A stretch of DNA of 64,000 bases from Owenia fusiformis. Lineage: Eukaryota; Annelida; Polychaeta; Sabellida; Oweniidae. Shown here piece after piece: positions 29,455-42,467 of this stretch. Location of the stretch: the NCBI GenBank assembly GCA_903813345.2, contig CAIIXF020000010.1, positions 14,139,181 to 14,203,180 on the forward strand. Reading direction: 5' to 3'. Position numbers and translations under genes: made by a program. The notes beneath the pieces were generated by a model. It saw only the letters and a list, made by a program, of their open reading frames with translations. It was not told where the DNA came from and made no database searches. Every line of letters starts with the position of its first letter. The stretch's first letter is position 1.

Positions 29455-31503
29455 GTTTCCCGAATTATTTTGAATCCGCTTTGGGCATCCTCGAATAAGG
29501 TGATCCGTGGATCCACAGATCCAACAGCATCGGCTACCGCCCTTGGCATGTGGATGTTTCTTTGGGCAAAACTTGGTAAAATGTTCACTTGAGTTACAAA
29601 TCCCGCATGGTCGATATGGAAGGGGATCATTGCCACCTCGGTTACGCTCAGGCAAGGACTTCTCCAAAGTTTGAATTCTAGATTCCATTTCTGAGAATGT
29701 CATCTTGTTGACAGCAAAGTTGGTCTCAACCAATAAGGTAGAGCCATCATCTCGCTCAAGGTTGGGAGTCAATCGCTTAGCCCGCCCTCCTTTGAAAGAT
29801 TCATATTTCAAAGCGCTTGTAAGTGCTTCGTTAAGTGTTTTTGGACTTGTGGACTGGACATGCCATTCCATTGCACTATCATTGAGTGCGTCAATAAAAG
29901 AGGTCATTGCGAAATATTCAATGGTTTCTCGAGGGATATTTTTGAATGCTTCCCTCGATAAGCCCCTATAATCTTGCGCCAATTCCTCCAGCGATTCTTT
30001 GGATCCGCGTAACTTATTTTTCAACTTTGCCCTAGAAGTTTCATTTTGCTCCGGCGGCTCAAAACGGTACTTCAGGGCGTCCACAAGCAATTGATAATCA
30101 AAACGGTCTTCTAAACTTAAGTCGGCTAAAATGGCCAAAGCAGTGCCCTCTAAATGACCCACAAGTTGTAAAGCTTTTGCCCGGTTATCCCATCCATTCT
30201 CATACGCAATGGTTTCAAACTGAGCCAAGTAATTAGTTAGGCTAGTCTTCCCATCATACTTACCACATTTTGGAAGTTTGTTACCAAACACACTGGCTGG
30301 GAGAGATATATTCTGTCCCACTCCAGTGACATTACTAATGGGGTTGGGTGCCCTACGACGATCATTGTCGTCATAGCGATCACGCCCCGAACGGTGGGCA
30401 CTAAAAGTATGATCGTTAGTCCGCCCTCGCGAAAAATTATTGCTACCCGAGCTATCAATTCCATCGGAATAGCCTGAATCATTATATCTATTGGAACCGG
30501 ACTCAAAAACACCCCCGCTTTTCCCCTGGTAACCTGATACATCGCGGTTAGAATCATTAATTGATGGGTCAACATAGTCGCTATCCTCAAGGTCCTTTCG
30601 GTAGTTACCACTGCAAGGGGTGTTAGGGGGCACCCTCAACCCATGTCCACCCATTGCACTTCCGGTGGAGTTGGACCCATTTGCCCTCCCTATACTACTC
30701 TGGTGAAATACGGAATCTGAAAATTGTACATGATTTCTAGATAACCCTACCCCCTGATTAAAGATGGGTTTCTGTGTCATGTTAGATGGTAATTTTGGCT
30801 GTGCAATATGCATACCAGACGTAGGAATACTAATTTGAGACGATAATAAAGGCCTTTTATTAATCGCCCCAATTCCCACAAGATGGTTCTCCGCGCGCGA
30901 TGGCATAGGCGTAGATACGCGGTTCACATGATTTTTCACAGGCATTGTCATTGATGTCCGAGCGGGCGTGGATGTACGCCTAGTCAGATCATCCTTAAAT
31001 AATTTTGCTGCCTGATCATTATCGGAAAAAATGGTAAATTCCTCCTGCCTTTGCAAAGGCGGCGGGAGATGCCATCCTTTCGAAGGACTATCGGACCGGA
31101 AACGGTTGCCCTGCGCATGAGCACCGTTATTGCTTCCAGTAGCCTTTTGAGTTTCTTCCGCGTTATCCGGATCACTTTTTACGTCTGGCATTACATTTTC
31201 TTTATCGAGCAAATAAGATTTATTATCAACATTCAATTCCGTTTTCACAATAGCGGGCATGGGGTTAACGAGTTCCCCAGTGTCCCCCTCACTAGTGGTT
31301 ACCATGACCTTGTGGTCCCAGGACAGAGTGGTATCGTCTGGGGGGCCTGTTTCTTTCAATGGCTGCGGCCCAAATCCTACCTCCCCGTCCTGGTAATTAA
31401 AAATGGTTACAGACTCCTCGACATCCTGTCGAGAAGGCTGGGTAACAATTCCATCCCCCACAGCTGACGGAGAGCTATCCTCCAGATGTTGTTCCATCAT
31501 CAA
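29446..31503 (-). CDS. gag: Gag polyprotein, gamma element 2
   Basis: Intact 685-codon frame starting MMMEQHLEDSSPS. Ser/Asn/Gly-rich N-terminal half; core KCGKYDGKTSLTNYLAQF ... NIPRETIEYFAMTSF is parallel to element 1. Two CCHC knuckles near the end: CGICNSSEHFTKFC and CWICGSTDHLIRGC. Its preservation next to a ruined pol is notable; it could still be packaged or act in trans. Confidence 0.93.
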   Translation of the reverse strand: MMMEQHLEDSSPSAVGDGIVTQPSRQDVEESVTIFNYQDGEVGFGPQPLKETGPPDDTTLSWDHKVMVTTSEGDTGELVNPMPAIVKTELNVDNKSYLLDKENVMPDVKSDPDNAEETQKATGSNNGAHAQGNRFRSDSPSKGWHLPPPLQRQEEFTIFSDNDQAAKLFKDDLTRRTSTPARTSMTMPVKNHVNRVSTPMPSRAENHLVGIGAINKRPLLSSQISIPTSGMHIAQPKLPSNMTQKPIFNQGVGLSRNHVQFSDSVFHQSSIGRANGSNSTGSAMGGHGLRVPPNTPCSGNYRKDLEDSDYVDPSINDSNRDVSGYQGKSGGVFESGSNRYNDSGYSDGIDSSGSNNFSRGRTNDHTFSAHRSGRDRYDDNDRRRAPNPISNVTGVGQNISLPASVFGNKLPKCGKYDGKTSLTNYLAQFETIAYENGWDNRAKALQLVGHLEGTALAILADLSLEDRFDYQLLVDALKYRFEPPEQNETSRAKLKNKLRGSKESLEELAQDYRGLSREAFKNIPRETIEYFAMTSFIDALNDSAMEWHVQSTSPKTLNEALTSALKYESFKGGRAKRLTPNLERDDGSTLLVETNFAVNKMTFSEMESRIQTLEKSLPERNRGGNDPLPYRPCGICNSSEHFTKFCPKKHPHAKGGSRCCWICGSTDHLIRGCPKRIQNNSGNGQ
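29455..29461 (-). promoter_or_regulatory. Gag-pol -1 frameshift heptamer, element 2
   Basis: tcG-GGA-AAC-GGC-CAA-TAG in gag frame; same heptamer, same distance to the stop, same encoded SGNGQ as element 1 although flanks have diverged. Confidence 0.85.
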
Positions 31504-32374
31504 ATATTAGTCACGTGATCACTTATTGTCTTTAAGATCAATTACACCGCACCCAGCAAGATAAAAATACGAATTAATTCACCGAACTATTTGTACAACA
31601 ATGCAAGCAAGCAAATCACTTAATAATTTTAATTAAGATCGTTAAAATTTAATTGGTAAATCTAACCCAATTCAAGTGGATGATTTAGGGAATTAAAAAG
31701 ATTTCAACTCTCCTTTTATTGTTATTCAAAGTTATTAGCGGAAAACACACTAAAATCTCAATGGTAAAGAATCTTGTGGTCGGGGTACTATAATACCAAA
31801 AGGTAATAAATTACGGCCAAATCAGCAAATGTTCAAGATCAAGGGTCGACTTAAGCCTACGCTGAGAGTAAAAATAAGTCACTCTTAAATATAAATTTCA
31901 ATCCCAGAACCAAATAAAGTATGGAAATGTTCGAATTAAAGTAGTTTTACATGAATTATTCCACTGCTAATTTAGCTCGAAATCAAAATATCCTTAAAAA
32001 GTCTTTTAATTAATTATTCAGAAGTAAGCGTGTAAAACTAGTACACAATTGAACGAGGTATTAATTTCAAACTCCCGATAACATGAGACAGTGTGTATAT
32101 ATTTCCGAAGCAATGTACAGATATTAGCAAATTTAAATAGCTTATATAAGCAATGTCAAACGTATAGGGAATATATCTGCGGTCCCTTAATTAATATCAA
32201 ATTATTTAAGAGATTTAAAAGTACATTCACCACCACCGTATATTAATATAAATCAAACTAAAATTCAAGCAAAAGTATTAAAAAGTATACAGAGATGTAC
32301 ATGAAATGAAAGAGTTAAAAGAGGGTCCCTTAAAACGAAGTATTTTAAGACCATCTCACCGCTAATGCCACCAT
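31504..32374 (-). other. Gamma 5' leader and primer-binding region
   Basis: 870 bases, AT-rich, no ORF. Ends with CTCACCGCTAATGCCACCA (32355-32373), the tRNA-Leu site with a three-base insertion, plus one spacer base. Confidence 0.65.
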
Positions 32375-34046
32375 TATAAAATACTGTCCAAAAACCCGGA
32401 AGTGAATTGTAAAAATAGGTAGTGTAAGCCAGAACAAAGAGAGATTGGACTAGTACTTCATAAGAAATTACTTATAAGGTGAGTGATGAATAGGTTTCAG
32501 GAATATGATAGAATGATAGGTCTAGTGTCAAAAGGGTGAAGTTACAGGGTGAAAATATAAACAAACCTACACCAAATACAACACAGCAAGCTAAAAAGAA
32601 TAAGGGATTAGATACTTAAAATAAACCCACACCAACTACCAACTAATAGTAAATCACACAAGAAATATATTCATACAATTAAGTCTATTCTATTATACTT
32701 GCGTTTTATGTCGCAACTGAAAGATATATGTACAATGTGAATAAATACTATTCAGATTATTTAGATTATAGTTTTACATAAATGTTAAATATCTTTAAAT
32801 CTATTGGAAATGAAATTAATCTCAATAACGCTGAAATCTGCAGTCTGTTAAAAATGTCTTTAAAATTATGTCCGGGATACTACTTCAAACCAGAACAGAA
32901 TTTCCACTAACAATTTCACAGTAGGATCGTATTTTATGCCCTCTATAAATTCAGTTAGGAACCAAAAGCATGAAAAGTGACGTCAGAATGCCTTAAAAAC
33001 CCGAACAAGATTTTGATTGATGTAAAAGAGTTGTGAACTTTCAACTGCTGTAACCTAGGGTTGTTATTCTAAACACCAGAGGTGTTAATTCAATGGAATG
33101 TGCCCGTTAAGTCTAATTTCAAGTTCAAGTTCAAGTTAAAAGCCGTCTACGATACTACAGCACACCGAAATGGTCAAGTTTTATGAATGAATTTGGATTT
33201 CAAAAGTGACGTAGGTGATCACGTGACTAAGTCGTCTGCTTCTCCCAAAGTTATAATTTGATCAATAATTCCCTTTGATTGATAACGTGAATCTCTATTC
33301 TGTACTATCTTGAACCTTCCCAGCATATGGGCTTATTGAGACAAACTCCAAATCTTGTTCAACTTTTACAGACTGCAGATAACACCGTTAGAAAATATGT
33401 GCGGGAAAAATGAAAGTTTCAAAATGTTTCCTCAAAGTTCAATTACGATTCAATTACTGTCTTAAATCTCTCCACTTCTCTAATAAGTGCTATAGATCTC
33501 TATACAGTACTAAGATTTACTTACCCAGACGCCAACCCCTCTTTTGTTATCAAAAATCACACTCATCTGTAAGTTTCCGTCTTGTCAGGATCAGGATAGT
33601 TAGCAGGTATATTTGTCGGATCTCGAGTTCAGCTGTGCGGGAATCGTTACATTGTATCCGCAAAATACACTTGTTTATATAGTAACAAATGGACATACGT
33701 AATCTTGGGGACGACGTAGGGAGAAATATATGTAATGTTACTAAAAATGGGACATTACCAAGATTTTTAGGGCTACGTAGGGTAGTACGAGGGGCAAAAA
33801 GAGCAGCTTATTGGACAAGAATTATGAGGTAGGGACTAGAAAATGATGTCACTTTGGAAAGTGACGCAAAGTTGAGACTGCAAATTCAGCGTTTTATAAT
33901 GATAAATGGATTTCTTCTAAAAATATACTGCCTCTGATACGATGATTCTGGCATACGTATTGCAATAATATAATGATCAAGTTAAAGGGGCACACACTGA
34001 TTAAATATGATGTTATAAATAGCTATATACAGGGTGGGTCTCTACA
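32375..34046 (-). repeat. Gamma-2 LTR (5' side of element 2)
   Basis: 1672 bases, TATAAAATACTGTCC to GGGTCTCTACA. It is a subfamily closer to 49118-56588 than to element 2's other LTR, so element 2 is a mosaic. CRE-like TGACGTCA at 32978-32985, TGACGT at 33207, inverted TGAC pair at 33848-33865. Confidence 0.82.
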
Positions 34047-35589
34047 AACCTACACAAATACAACACAGCAAGCTAACAAGAATAAGGGATTAGGTACTTT
34101 AAATATCACCACACCAACTACCAACTAATAGTAAATCACACAAGAAATATATTCATTCAATAAAGTCTATTCTATTATACTTGCGTTTTATGTCACAACT
34201 GAAATACATATGTACAATGCGAATAAATAGTATTTAAATTATATAGACTATAATTTACATAAATGCTAATGTCTTTAAATCTATTAGAATGGAATTAAAC
34301 TCAATAACGCTGAAATCTGCAGTCTGATAAATGTCTTCAAAATTATGACCGGGATACTACTTCAAATCAGAACAGAATTGCCAACAACGATCTTGTAATA
34401 AAGTTGAATTTTATGCCCTCTATAAATTCAGTCGGGAACTAATAGCATGAAAAGTGACGTCAGCTATGCGTTAAAAGCCCGAACGAGATTTTGATAAATG
34501 GGAAAGAGCTGTGAACTTTCAACCGTCAAAGACTAAGGATGTTATTTTAAACACCAGAGGTGCAAACTCAATGGAATGTGCCCGTAAGGACTTCTTTCAA
34601 TTACAATCAAATTCAAGTTCAAGTTAAAAGCTGTCTAGGATACAATAATCCACAAAGATGCTCAAGTTTTAATGAATGAATCTAGACTTCAAAAGTGACG
34701 TATGTGATCACGTGACTAAGTCGTCTGCTTTCCCCAAAGTTATGATTTAATTTGACCAATAATTCCCTTAATTGATAACGTGAATCTCTATTCTGTACTA
34801 TCTTGAACCTTCCCAGCATATGGGCTTATCGGGACAAACTCCCAATCTTGTTCAACTGTTACAGACTGCAGATAACACCTTTAGAAAATATGTGCGGGAA
34901 AAATGAAAGTTTTGAAATGTTTTCTCAAAGTTCAATTATCGATCAATATTACTGTCTTAAATCTCTTCACTCCCTAATGGAATGCTATAGATTTCTATAC
35001 AGTACTGAAAATTAACTTACCCAAACGCCAACACCCCGTTTTTCGTCGAAGATTACGTTCATAGCCCAACTGGAATCTTGAGACCGTGTTCACTGAGGAT
35101 ACTGTGCTGTAGCGAGTATTTTCCGAATCTTAGGTTCAGCGGTGCAGGAATTGTTACATTGTATCCGCGAAAGACACTTGTTTATATAGCAACAGATGGA
35201 CATACACAATCTTGGAGACGACGTAGGGAAAAATATATGTAATGTTGCTAAAAATGGGATATTACCAAGGTTTTTAGAGCTATGTAGGGTAGTAAAAAGG
35301 CAGAAAGAGCAGCTTATTGGACAGGAATTATGAGGTAGGGACTGAGAAAATGATGTCACTTTGAAAAGTGACGCAAAGTTGAGACTGCAAATTCAGCGCT
35401 TTACAATGATAAATAGGTTTTCTCTATAAATATACTAGCTCTGATACAATGATTCTGGCATATGTATTGCAATAATGTGATCATGTTAAAGGGACATGAT
35501 ATGGTTAAATACTGATTATAGATATTAAAGGGACACACACTGGATAAATACGATATAATAAATAGCTATATACAGGGTGGGTCTCTACA
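34047..35589 (-). repeat. Truncated gamma LTR
   Basis: Starts abruptly inside the LTR (AACCTACACAAATAC, equivalent to about 22442) directly against the end of the previous LTR and runs to TCTCTACA. Nearly identical to 22442-24013. Confidence 0.85.
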
Positions 35590-35713
35590 ACTACCCCCTT
35601 CTTAAAAAATTCAGTTTTGTCCTCAAACATAAAAATCAAGCTAATTAAGCTAACCGCCTCACTGTATTCAGGAGAATTTACATTAACAAGTCACAACAAA
35701 TCACCCAAAAAGT

Positions 35714-36302
35714 CTATGCACTGTTCAAAAAGTCCAGCCCCTCCAAGTCTACATCCGGCCCTTCCAGGTATTCTCCAACCGCTCTGCTGTTCATCCCCAG
35801 CAGAGGATCCCCGCTCTCCGCCAGCAATCCTCGGACCAGAGGGGAAGTTCCGGCACGTCCTCTAAATCCCGCAGGGGATGCACAGCGGCTTGGAGCTGAG
35901 GCGCCGAGATCGACGCGGGATCGACCCCCAGCTCCTGGCCCGTGCCATCCCCCTCGTCCTCTGTCCTCTCCTTCTCCACCCGGGGATGCACGGCGGCTTG
36001 GAGCCGGGGCGCCGAGATCGACGCGGGATCGACCCCCAGCTCCTGGCCCGTGCCATCCCCCTCGTCCTCAGCCCTCTTCCTCTTTCGGAGGGCTCTTCCG
36101 TCCCCAGGTTGAGGTGCCTCCGCCGGTGGAAGGCGAGCCCCTCAACCTGGGCAGGGGTGAACATCCGTGGGCCCACCCCACAGGCTATAGTGGAATCATG
36201 GGCGTTCACCCGGTGGAGCTGCCAGTCCCCCTGGCTCACGAACTGAGCAAGGCAGCGATAAGGCCGCCCGGGCACCCATCCTCTGGGTGGGTCAGCCGAC
36301 AT
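35714..36302 (-). pseudogene. ORF3 copy with internal duplication and frameshifts
   Basis: Opens at the acceptor (CTTTTAG then V-C-Q-M). Zinc-finger-like block YRCLAQF and HRRRH is present. Frame is lost after GTEEPSE. The GVDPASIS region is duplicated (about 35880-35985 and 35993-36075). The original frame reappears and ends in another acidic tail (DVDLEGLDFLNS) with stop at 35714-35716. Confidence 0.72.
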
Positions 36303-36668
36303 CTGGCAGACCTAAAAGAAAATAAAACTCTTACCTTCTCACCCTACTAGAAAGGTTTTTAGTATTTTTATACGAACCTCCCCTAGGATCTCAAGGTACT
36401 AGTTTTCTTTGATATTCAATTAATACATAAGTACTCGACAATATTGAACTAGAATGAACATCCTCTCATTCTCTTTCAATCTATTCAAGTCTCTTTAGTA
36501 AAAGGTTACAGTTCTTTATTTGGAAGTTCAAAAAAGAAAGTTATAAAAATGGGTATAAGCTACAAGCACAAGCTAGGACACATTGAATTACTTTGAAAGT
36601 AATATAGAAAAATGCACACAATAGGGATATTAAGACACTTGACTCGACTTATGAAATCTGAAGTGAGA

Positions 36669-38144
36669 CTACTCTATAACATAATCAGTTAGCCACTCAG
36701 GTTTCTTTCGGGTCCTTTGCCTTCTAGAATTTTCAGTCTCATTTTCTTTAATTTCAGAAGCATTCTCAAAATCTGAGGGTTGGGAATCCTCAACAGGGGT
36801 TTCAGTTTCTTGATCTAGACTCTCATTAGTATTTTGTGAAATGAATGTTTTGAGGCGATCATGGTGAATGACTCTTGTATCTCTCTCATTAATTTTAATT
36901 AGATACCTTAAATCATCTATTCTCTTCGCAACCTCATAGGGTCCATGCCACTTTAAAGCGAACTTAGGAGTCTGGCCAACCTTCACAGCTGGTACATGGA
37001 CCCAAACACGTGATCCCTTTTCGAATGACTTTAAATTTGCTTTGACATCATACCCTCTCTTCTGTCGGTCACTAGATAATTTGATATTGCCGCGAGCCGC
37101 CTCGTGAATATTGAGTAGAACTTCTTGTAATTTCTCACAGTATTTTGTATGACATGTACTATCAAGTTCTCCCCTCTCAATTTCAGGAGGAGGCCCGAGC
37201 AACAGATCGGTGGAGGTCCGAACCTCCCTTCCGAACATCAGAAAATTCGGGCTGTAGCCAGTAGTAGCATGAACAGCACTGTTGTAAGCAGAAACAACAA
37301 AGGGAAGACATCGGTCCCAGTCCCTCTGATCGGATGCAACAATTTTAGACAACATAGCCTCCACAGTCCTGTTTGATCTTTCTACCATACCATCAGACTG
37401 TGGATGATATGGAGTCGTTCTTGTCTTACTCATGCGGAACATTTCACATAATTCTTTGATTAGTTTTGATTCAAACTGGGCACCTTGGTCAGAATGAATT
37501 TGTAGAGGTGACCCATAAATACAAATGAAATGATGCAGCAAAGCTTCTGCCACTGTGGCAGCTTCTTGATTAGGGACAGGAACCAATGCCAGGACCTTTG
37601 TGAAATAATCTTCAATTGATACTACATACTTGTTCCCCAATAGACTTTCGGGTAAAACTCCCAAAATATCAATGGCTATTCTCTCAAGAGGGGCACCCAC
37701 ATTGTATTGTTTCATTGGTGTTCGATGTTTCTTATTGGGTGGATTTCTCCTCTGACACAAAAGGCAACCCGCTACCCATCTAGCAAGGTCAGACTTGAAA
37801 CCAACCCAATAGTATTTGGCCCTCAAACGATCAAGAGATTTATTGACCCCGAAATGCCCACTGTCAAGACCCCATGAGTCATTTCTAAAATGGTTTGGCG
37901 CATATTTTCAGGCACCACGATTTGCCAGCTAATGATCCCAGTATCAGTATCTACCCATTTTCGATAAATAACCCCCTGTTCCAATTTGAACCTGTCCCAC
38001 TGAGACCAGTAATGTTTAAAGGTAGGTGATTTGTCCGATACGTCTGCCCAGTCAGGTCGGTTCCCCACTTTAAGCCAATTGTTGATTGTTAAAAGACATG
38101 GATCCTGAGCCAAGGCCTCTTCATACTCTTTGAGAGATATTCCC
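36669..38144 (-). pseudogene. pol: Integrase module, gamma element 3 (5'-truncated)
   Basis: Complete integrase catalytic core and C-terminal GPY/F module (KWHGPYEVAKRIDDL) ending KPEWLTDYVIE at 36669. A one-base deletion near 37867 separates the zinc-binding part. At 38144 the element ends abruptly and beta LTR sequence begins, producing a chimeric LTR-pol frame (37823-38260) that is accidental. Confidence 0.88.
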
Positions 38145-40794
38145 AAATAACAACTAGGCCTATCAAGCCTGAAGATACATACTATAAGATGGTAATGTAT
38201 ATCTATAATTAATTTTATTCGATTAAACTTTATATGAATAAATATGTAGTGTGCATGCAATCAAATGCCTTTCAGTTATCTATGAATAACTGCTCAGATT
38301 GATTATTATAATATTTATAATTTAATACAAACAAGAATTCTATAGTCTATCACGTGTTTCAAATGGATACTTTCTATACTACTGATGTAGGACATACACT
38401 ATAGTACATGAGGTCAACTTAAACTCAAAATAGTAAGCTTTCTAACTGTATTGTCTTTTACGCCCTCTATAAATGCCAGAAAGTATTAAATGCCTTGTCA
38501 CTTCGAATAAAGCTAAAAGCCTAACAGGACTTGATAATGCCCACAACCAGCAAACTTGATTTATTCTAAACCTAAAGTGCGAAAGGATTGTTCCCAACAA
38601 AACTCCAAACAATAAGGGTAATTAACCTCTAGGGATCTAAACCTTATGTTACTAACAACAATTCCCTGCTCCGCCCCTCAGGTTACGTTTCATAAATTCC
38701 TTTTTGAACACCCTAAGACCTCCGAACCCAAAACAAATGGTTTCCAGATCCTTAAATGACAACTATAACTGTTTTCACCTCGAATTTAGAAACCTGATTC
38801 TCATATATTATAGTTCTTATAAAACAATCCCTAAGTGATAATAAAAACTCTCAACAAGTACAAAGAGACATGCCTCATAAATTTCACACTGGCAAATATG
38901 AGCACTTACGCACTTATTTTGATATAATGTTCTCGGGTTGTAAACTGCTGATACGATTATCCCGTTAAAGTGATAGCTCAATTACAAATAAACCGCAACA
39001 CTCAAAAGTTATCGGCTAATTAGACAATTAACTCTCTTTCTTGAACGCTTTCAAAGTAATTACTTGCTTTTTCACTCTAGTAGCGGCTACACGTAAATTG
39101 TAAACAATTATGGATTTTGACAGCGGGATAATTATTTCACTCCTATTTCTCTCTCAATCCTCTACCACACCAAGTGATCTCTGACTGAACTAAAAAGACA
39201 ATGGAAATATTCATCCAAAGCAGATATAAATAACTATTTAATGATCCGATATTTACGTTCAAAGCTTCCTTATATTTTCTACTATTTCTTCCGAACCTCA
39301 AATGTTCGAACTAAACAGTCAACAGAAAATGAATAAGAAATCGATGACAATCAATCAGCCCTAACTTTCCGATACAAAGTACAAACGAGAGAAATCAATT
39401 CAGGTTAATCATTCAATCGCCAATCAAATTCCCAGAGTAATCAACCAATTCTAATCATAAACTAATTGTAATTTCTCTCTTTCTATCTCTTAATCAAACC
39501 TCTGCCATCCAAATGACCTATGTTCGAATCTAGATAGACTACAGAAATCCTATTCAAAGATACCAATTAAATTGAATTTCTCTTTTCTATTCCTTCCAAA
39601 TCTTTACCGTTCAGACGGTCTATTATTTGAACTCAAATAGACTATAGAAATCTTATTGCAAGTTATTAATCAAAAACTATTGAATCAAATTTCTCTTTTC
39701 TATTCTTTCCAAACCTTACTGTTCGAACTTAATAGACTATAGAAATCTTACTCAAAGATTAATAAATTAAATCTCTCTTCTATTCTTTCCAAACCTTATT
39801 GTTTGAACTTAATAGACTATAGAAATCTTCTTCAAAGATATTCATTGAATTAAATATTATTAAATGTTGGCTGATTATGATTTTATATTTCAATTGTCTC
39901 TTGAAACTATGATCTGGCGATTTAATAATCAATTTGTACTTACAAACATTCTCATTGGTGTAGATGACATCTTCTCAGTAATCAGTGTTTGCGTTCCTCA
40001 ACGTATATTTTTATATTATAACAAATTCCAGTAGATATCAAACGCGGCGACTTGTAGTATGCAAGTTGCAGAAGACCGAAAAATCGTTTAGCGTCCAAAT
40101 GCTTTCTCGTATGCTGGGTGCCGGGCCGGTAGACGATCAAAACTGTTACAACAAAGCAGGTACAAAGAGCATTTTATACTAAACGCTCAAAGACCGGTAT
40201 TTTAAAAGATTCCACCTAGGAATGCATGATATTGCATTTCAATAGATATTTGAAAGAAATTCCTGCCAGGATTGCACAAGGTTACATATTTTAGAGGAAT
40301 TTTAAAGGTCCCAGTGAATGCCGGGTAAGCACATTCCCACTAGGAATCCAGCTTCAAGGAAACATATGGATCCCTCATTGCCCTGCTGTAACGGAGAAAC
40401 GGGGAATCCCCAAAATTCTTGTGAGGTATTTTTCTAAATTCCACTACAATTTCTGCAACTGAAGGCATTCTCAAGGCTTAAACACTGATTCACAAGATAT
40501 AATTTATGAGGAACTTCACACCACAGAGCCAGGAACCCACTATCACTATCAGCTGATTACCAGAGTGAAGTTTCATGATCAAGGTCTGCATTCACTAAAG
40601 CCAGGCAAAACAACAACAAAACAATTTACTACCCAGAAAAGTCCCCATTAACTCCCAATGCACTTAGATTATTCCACAAAATACAACAAGCAATTTATAC
40701 TTTCCAAAACCACAGACCATTAAGGGATTTTAAAACCATACTGCATTTCCCTATTTTGCCCTTTGTGCTTTAATAGGTAGAGTGGGTCTCTACA
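38145..40794 (-). repeat. Truncated beta LTR
   Basis: After four filler bases, matches 19600-22270 but lacks about the first 230 bases. Ends GTGGGTCTCTACA. No copy of the 8301-9375 insertion. Confidence 0.87.
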
Positions 40795-40835
40795 ACTGCC
40801 CCCCTTAAAGAAAAAATGCGTTTGCCCTCAAACGC
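40795..40835 (-). other. Beta polypurine tract and hairpin, second copy
   Basis: ACTGCCCCCCTTAAAG then GCGTTTG-ccct-CAAACGC at 40818-40835, identical to element 1. Confidence 0.85.
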
Positions 40836-41118
40836 CAGAGCTTCAAGACAATAACTATGCGTTCTGCTTACTACTATTTACATTATATTACATAGTTTAC
40901 AAAAAATTGTACAATTCCGAAAAAAAGGTATGAAAATTAACATTAAAAAAGGTTAAAATTTTTCTCTAGCCTAAAAAAGTTATACTCAAAATTAATCGTT
41001 GTCAAAAGTTAAATTTTGTTAGCCTAAAATTAAAATCAATCTCAAGAGTCCATAAGTAAAAGTTAGCCTACAATTTCAAATATAAAATACTTCAAAAGTC
41101 CAATGATAATTTTAGTGG

Positions 41119-41149
<31 letters not shown>

Positions 41150-41191
41150 AGAGTCCAAAAGGGTATAGTTATCAAAGTTCAAAGGAAAAGC

Positions 41192-41830
41192 CTAGGGGCT
41201 CTGGAGACCCGATGGACCAGGCCTTGTCCTGACCTGATCCATCCCCTTGATCGGCTTCCTTGCTGTCCAGCTTTCCTGCACCCAATCCAATAGGTCGGAG
41301 TCCAACCCCGACCACAGGGGATCCTTCTCACTGGAGTCCCCTGACCGGCTAGTTGATGTAGTTGCAGAGGTTGAGGGTCCAGTAGCAGTTGTAGAGGTTG
41401 AGGGTCCAATTGCAGTTGTAGAGGTTGAGGGTCCAGTTGCAGTTGTAGAGGTTGAGGGTCCAGTTGCAGTTGTAGAGGTTGAGGGTCCAGTTGCAGTTGT
41501 TGAGATAGTAATGGCACGCAGCACCCTCTTGGGCCTTTTACTTGGTGGCTCCGCCTCTCTGTTGGGGGATAACGCATTCTGCCTTAAGCGATGCAGGCGG
41601 AGTTTCTCTATCTCATTTGGGCAGTAGCGGGCTTCACAACCCCACACTCCACAATACTCTGTGGCCCGGTGGGCACATGCTATATGTACCTGTAGTTCCT
41701 CTTGGGTCGCAAATGCTCTCCAACAGAAGAATGCCCTATCCCTATTCCATCCGGCTGGAGGTGGGATCTGTTCTTTGCAGTCCTGGAAGAAAACAAAGAC
41801 ATTTACTGGCGTCCCTGCCCTTCTCTCCAC
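41192..41830 (-). CDS. ORF3, beta type, nearly intact
   Basis: 212 codons from MERRAGTPVNV. Cys/His-rich region at residues about 33-80: FFCWRAFATQEELQVHIACAH, then YCGVWGCEARYC and LHRLRQ. Basic PSKRPKR. Five 9-residue GPSTSTTAT-like repeats (one fewer than at 12581-12740). Acidic SGLDSDLLDWVQ. A one-base deletion near 41272, relative to element 1, replaces the last 35 or so residues with an unrelated tail. No transmembrane or signal segment. Shares layout with gamma ORF3 although sequence identity is low. Confidence 0.75.
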   Translation of the reverse strand: MERRAGTPVNVFVFFQDCKEQIPPPAGWNRDRAFFCWRAFATQEELQVHIACAHRATEYCGVWGCEARYCPNEIEKLRLHRLRQNALSPNREAEPPSKRPKRVLRAITISTTATGPSTSTTATGPSTSTTATGPSTSTTAIGPSTSTTATGPSTSATTSTSRSGDSSEKDPLWSGLDSDLLDWVQESWTARKPIKGMDQVRTRPGPSGLQSP

Positions 41831-41953
41831 TCCTGGGCAAACTTTTTACCCCTGAGCGGCTCTAAAGGCACTATACAATGGTGGTTAATATGATCAATAA
41901 TAATTATAAATATATATCTAAATCATTCCACCTGACTCTCCTCCAAAGTGGCC

Positions 41954-42467
41954 CTAATAAGTCTCATACTCTTCTAGCCACCCTGGTTTCCTGCGTTCCC
42001 TTCCCCTTTTTCCCGTAACCTGGACAGGTTCAACAACATCTGGCCCCGGAATTTCGACATTTCCAGTTGTTTCAAGTTCATTAGCAGATTTTTCTTTGAC
42101 TTTTGGAACATACTTTTTTAGTCGGTCGTGGTGAATGACTCTCTTATCATTTTCATTAATTTTGATGAGGTAACGGAGATCGTCTAACTTTTCCACCACC
42201 TGATACGTACCATGCCATTTAAGCGCGAATTTTGATGTTTGACCCACTTTCACAGCCGGAATATGAACCCAAACTAGCGAATCTTTTTCGTACGCTTTCA
42301 GATTGGTTTTCAGATCATAACCCCTCTTTTGCCTATCACTTGTCAATTGAATATTATTTCGGGCTGCCTCATGAATATTGAGCATCATGTCTTGCAATTG
42401 CTGACAATAGTTGGTGTAATAATCATCATCCAACTTCCCTTGCTCAATCTCAGGAGGAGGCCCGAGT
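41954..42467 (-). pseudogene. pol: Integrase C-terminus, second beta copy
   Basis: Only the last 160-170 codons of pol including the GPY/F-type module, ending KPGWLEEYETY. Broken at 42467 where gamma LTR sequence starts with a two-base overlap (AA). Confidence 0.87.

Noticed and set aside
37823-38260. 145-codon ORF mixing LTR and pol sequence
   Set aside because: Created by the junction at 38144; not a designed fusion.
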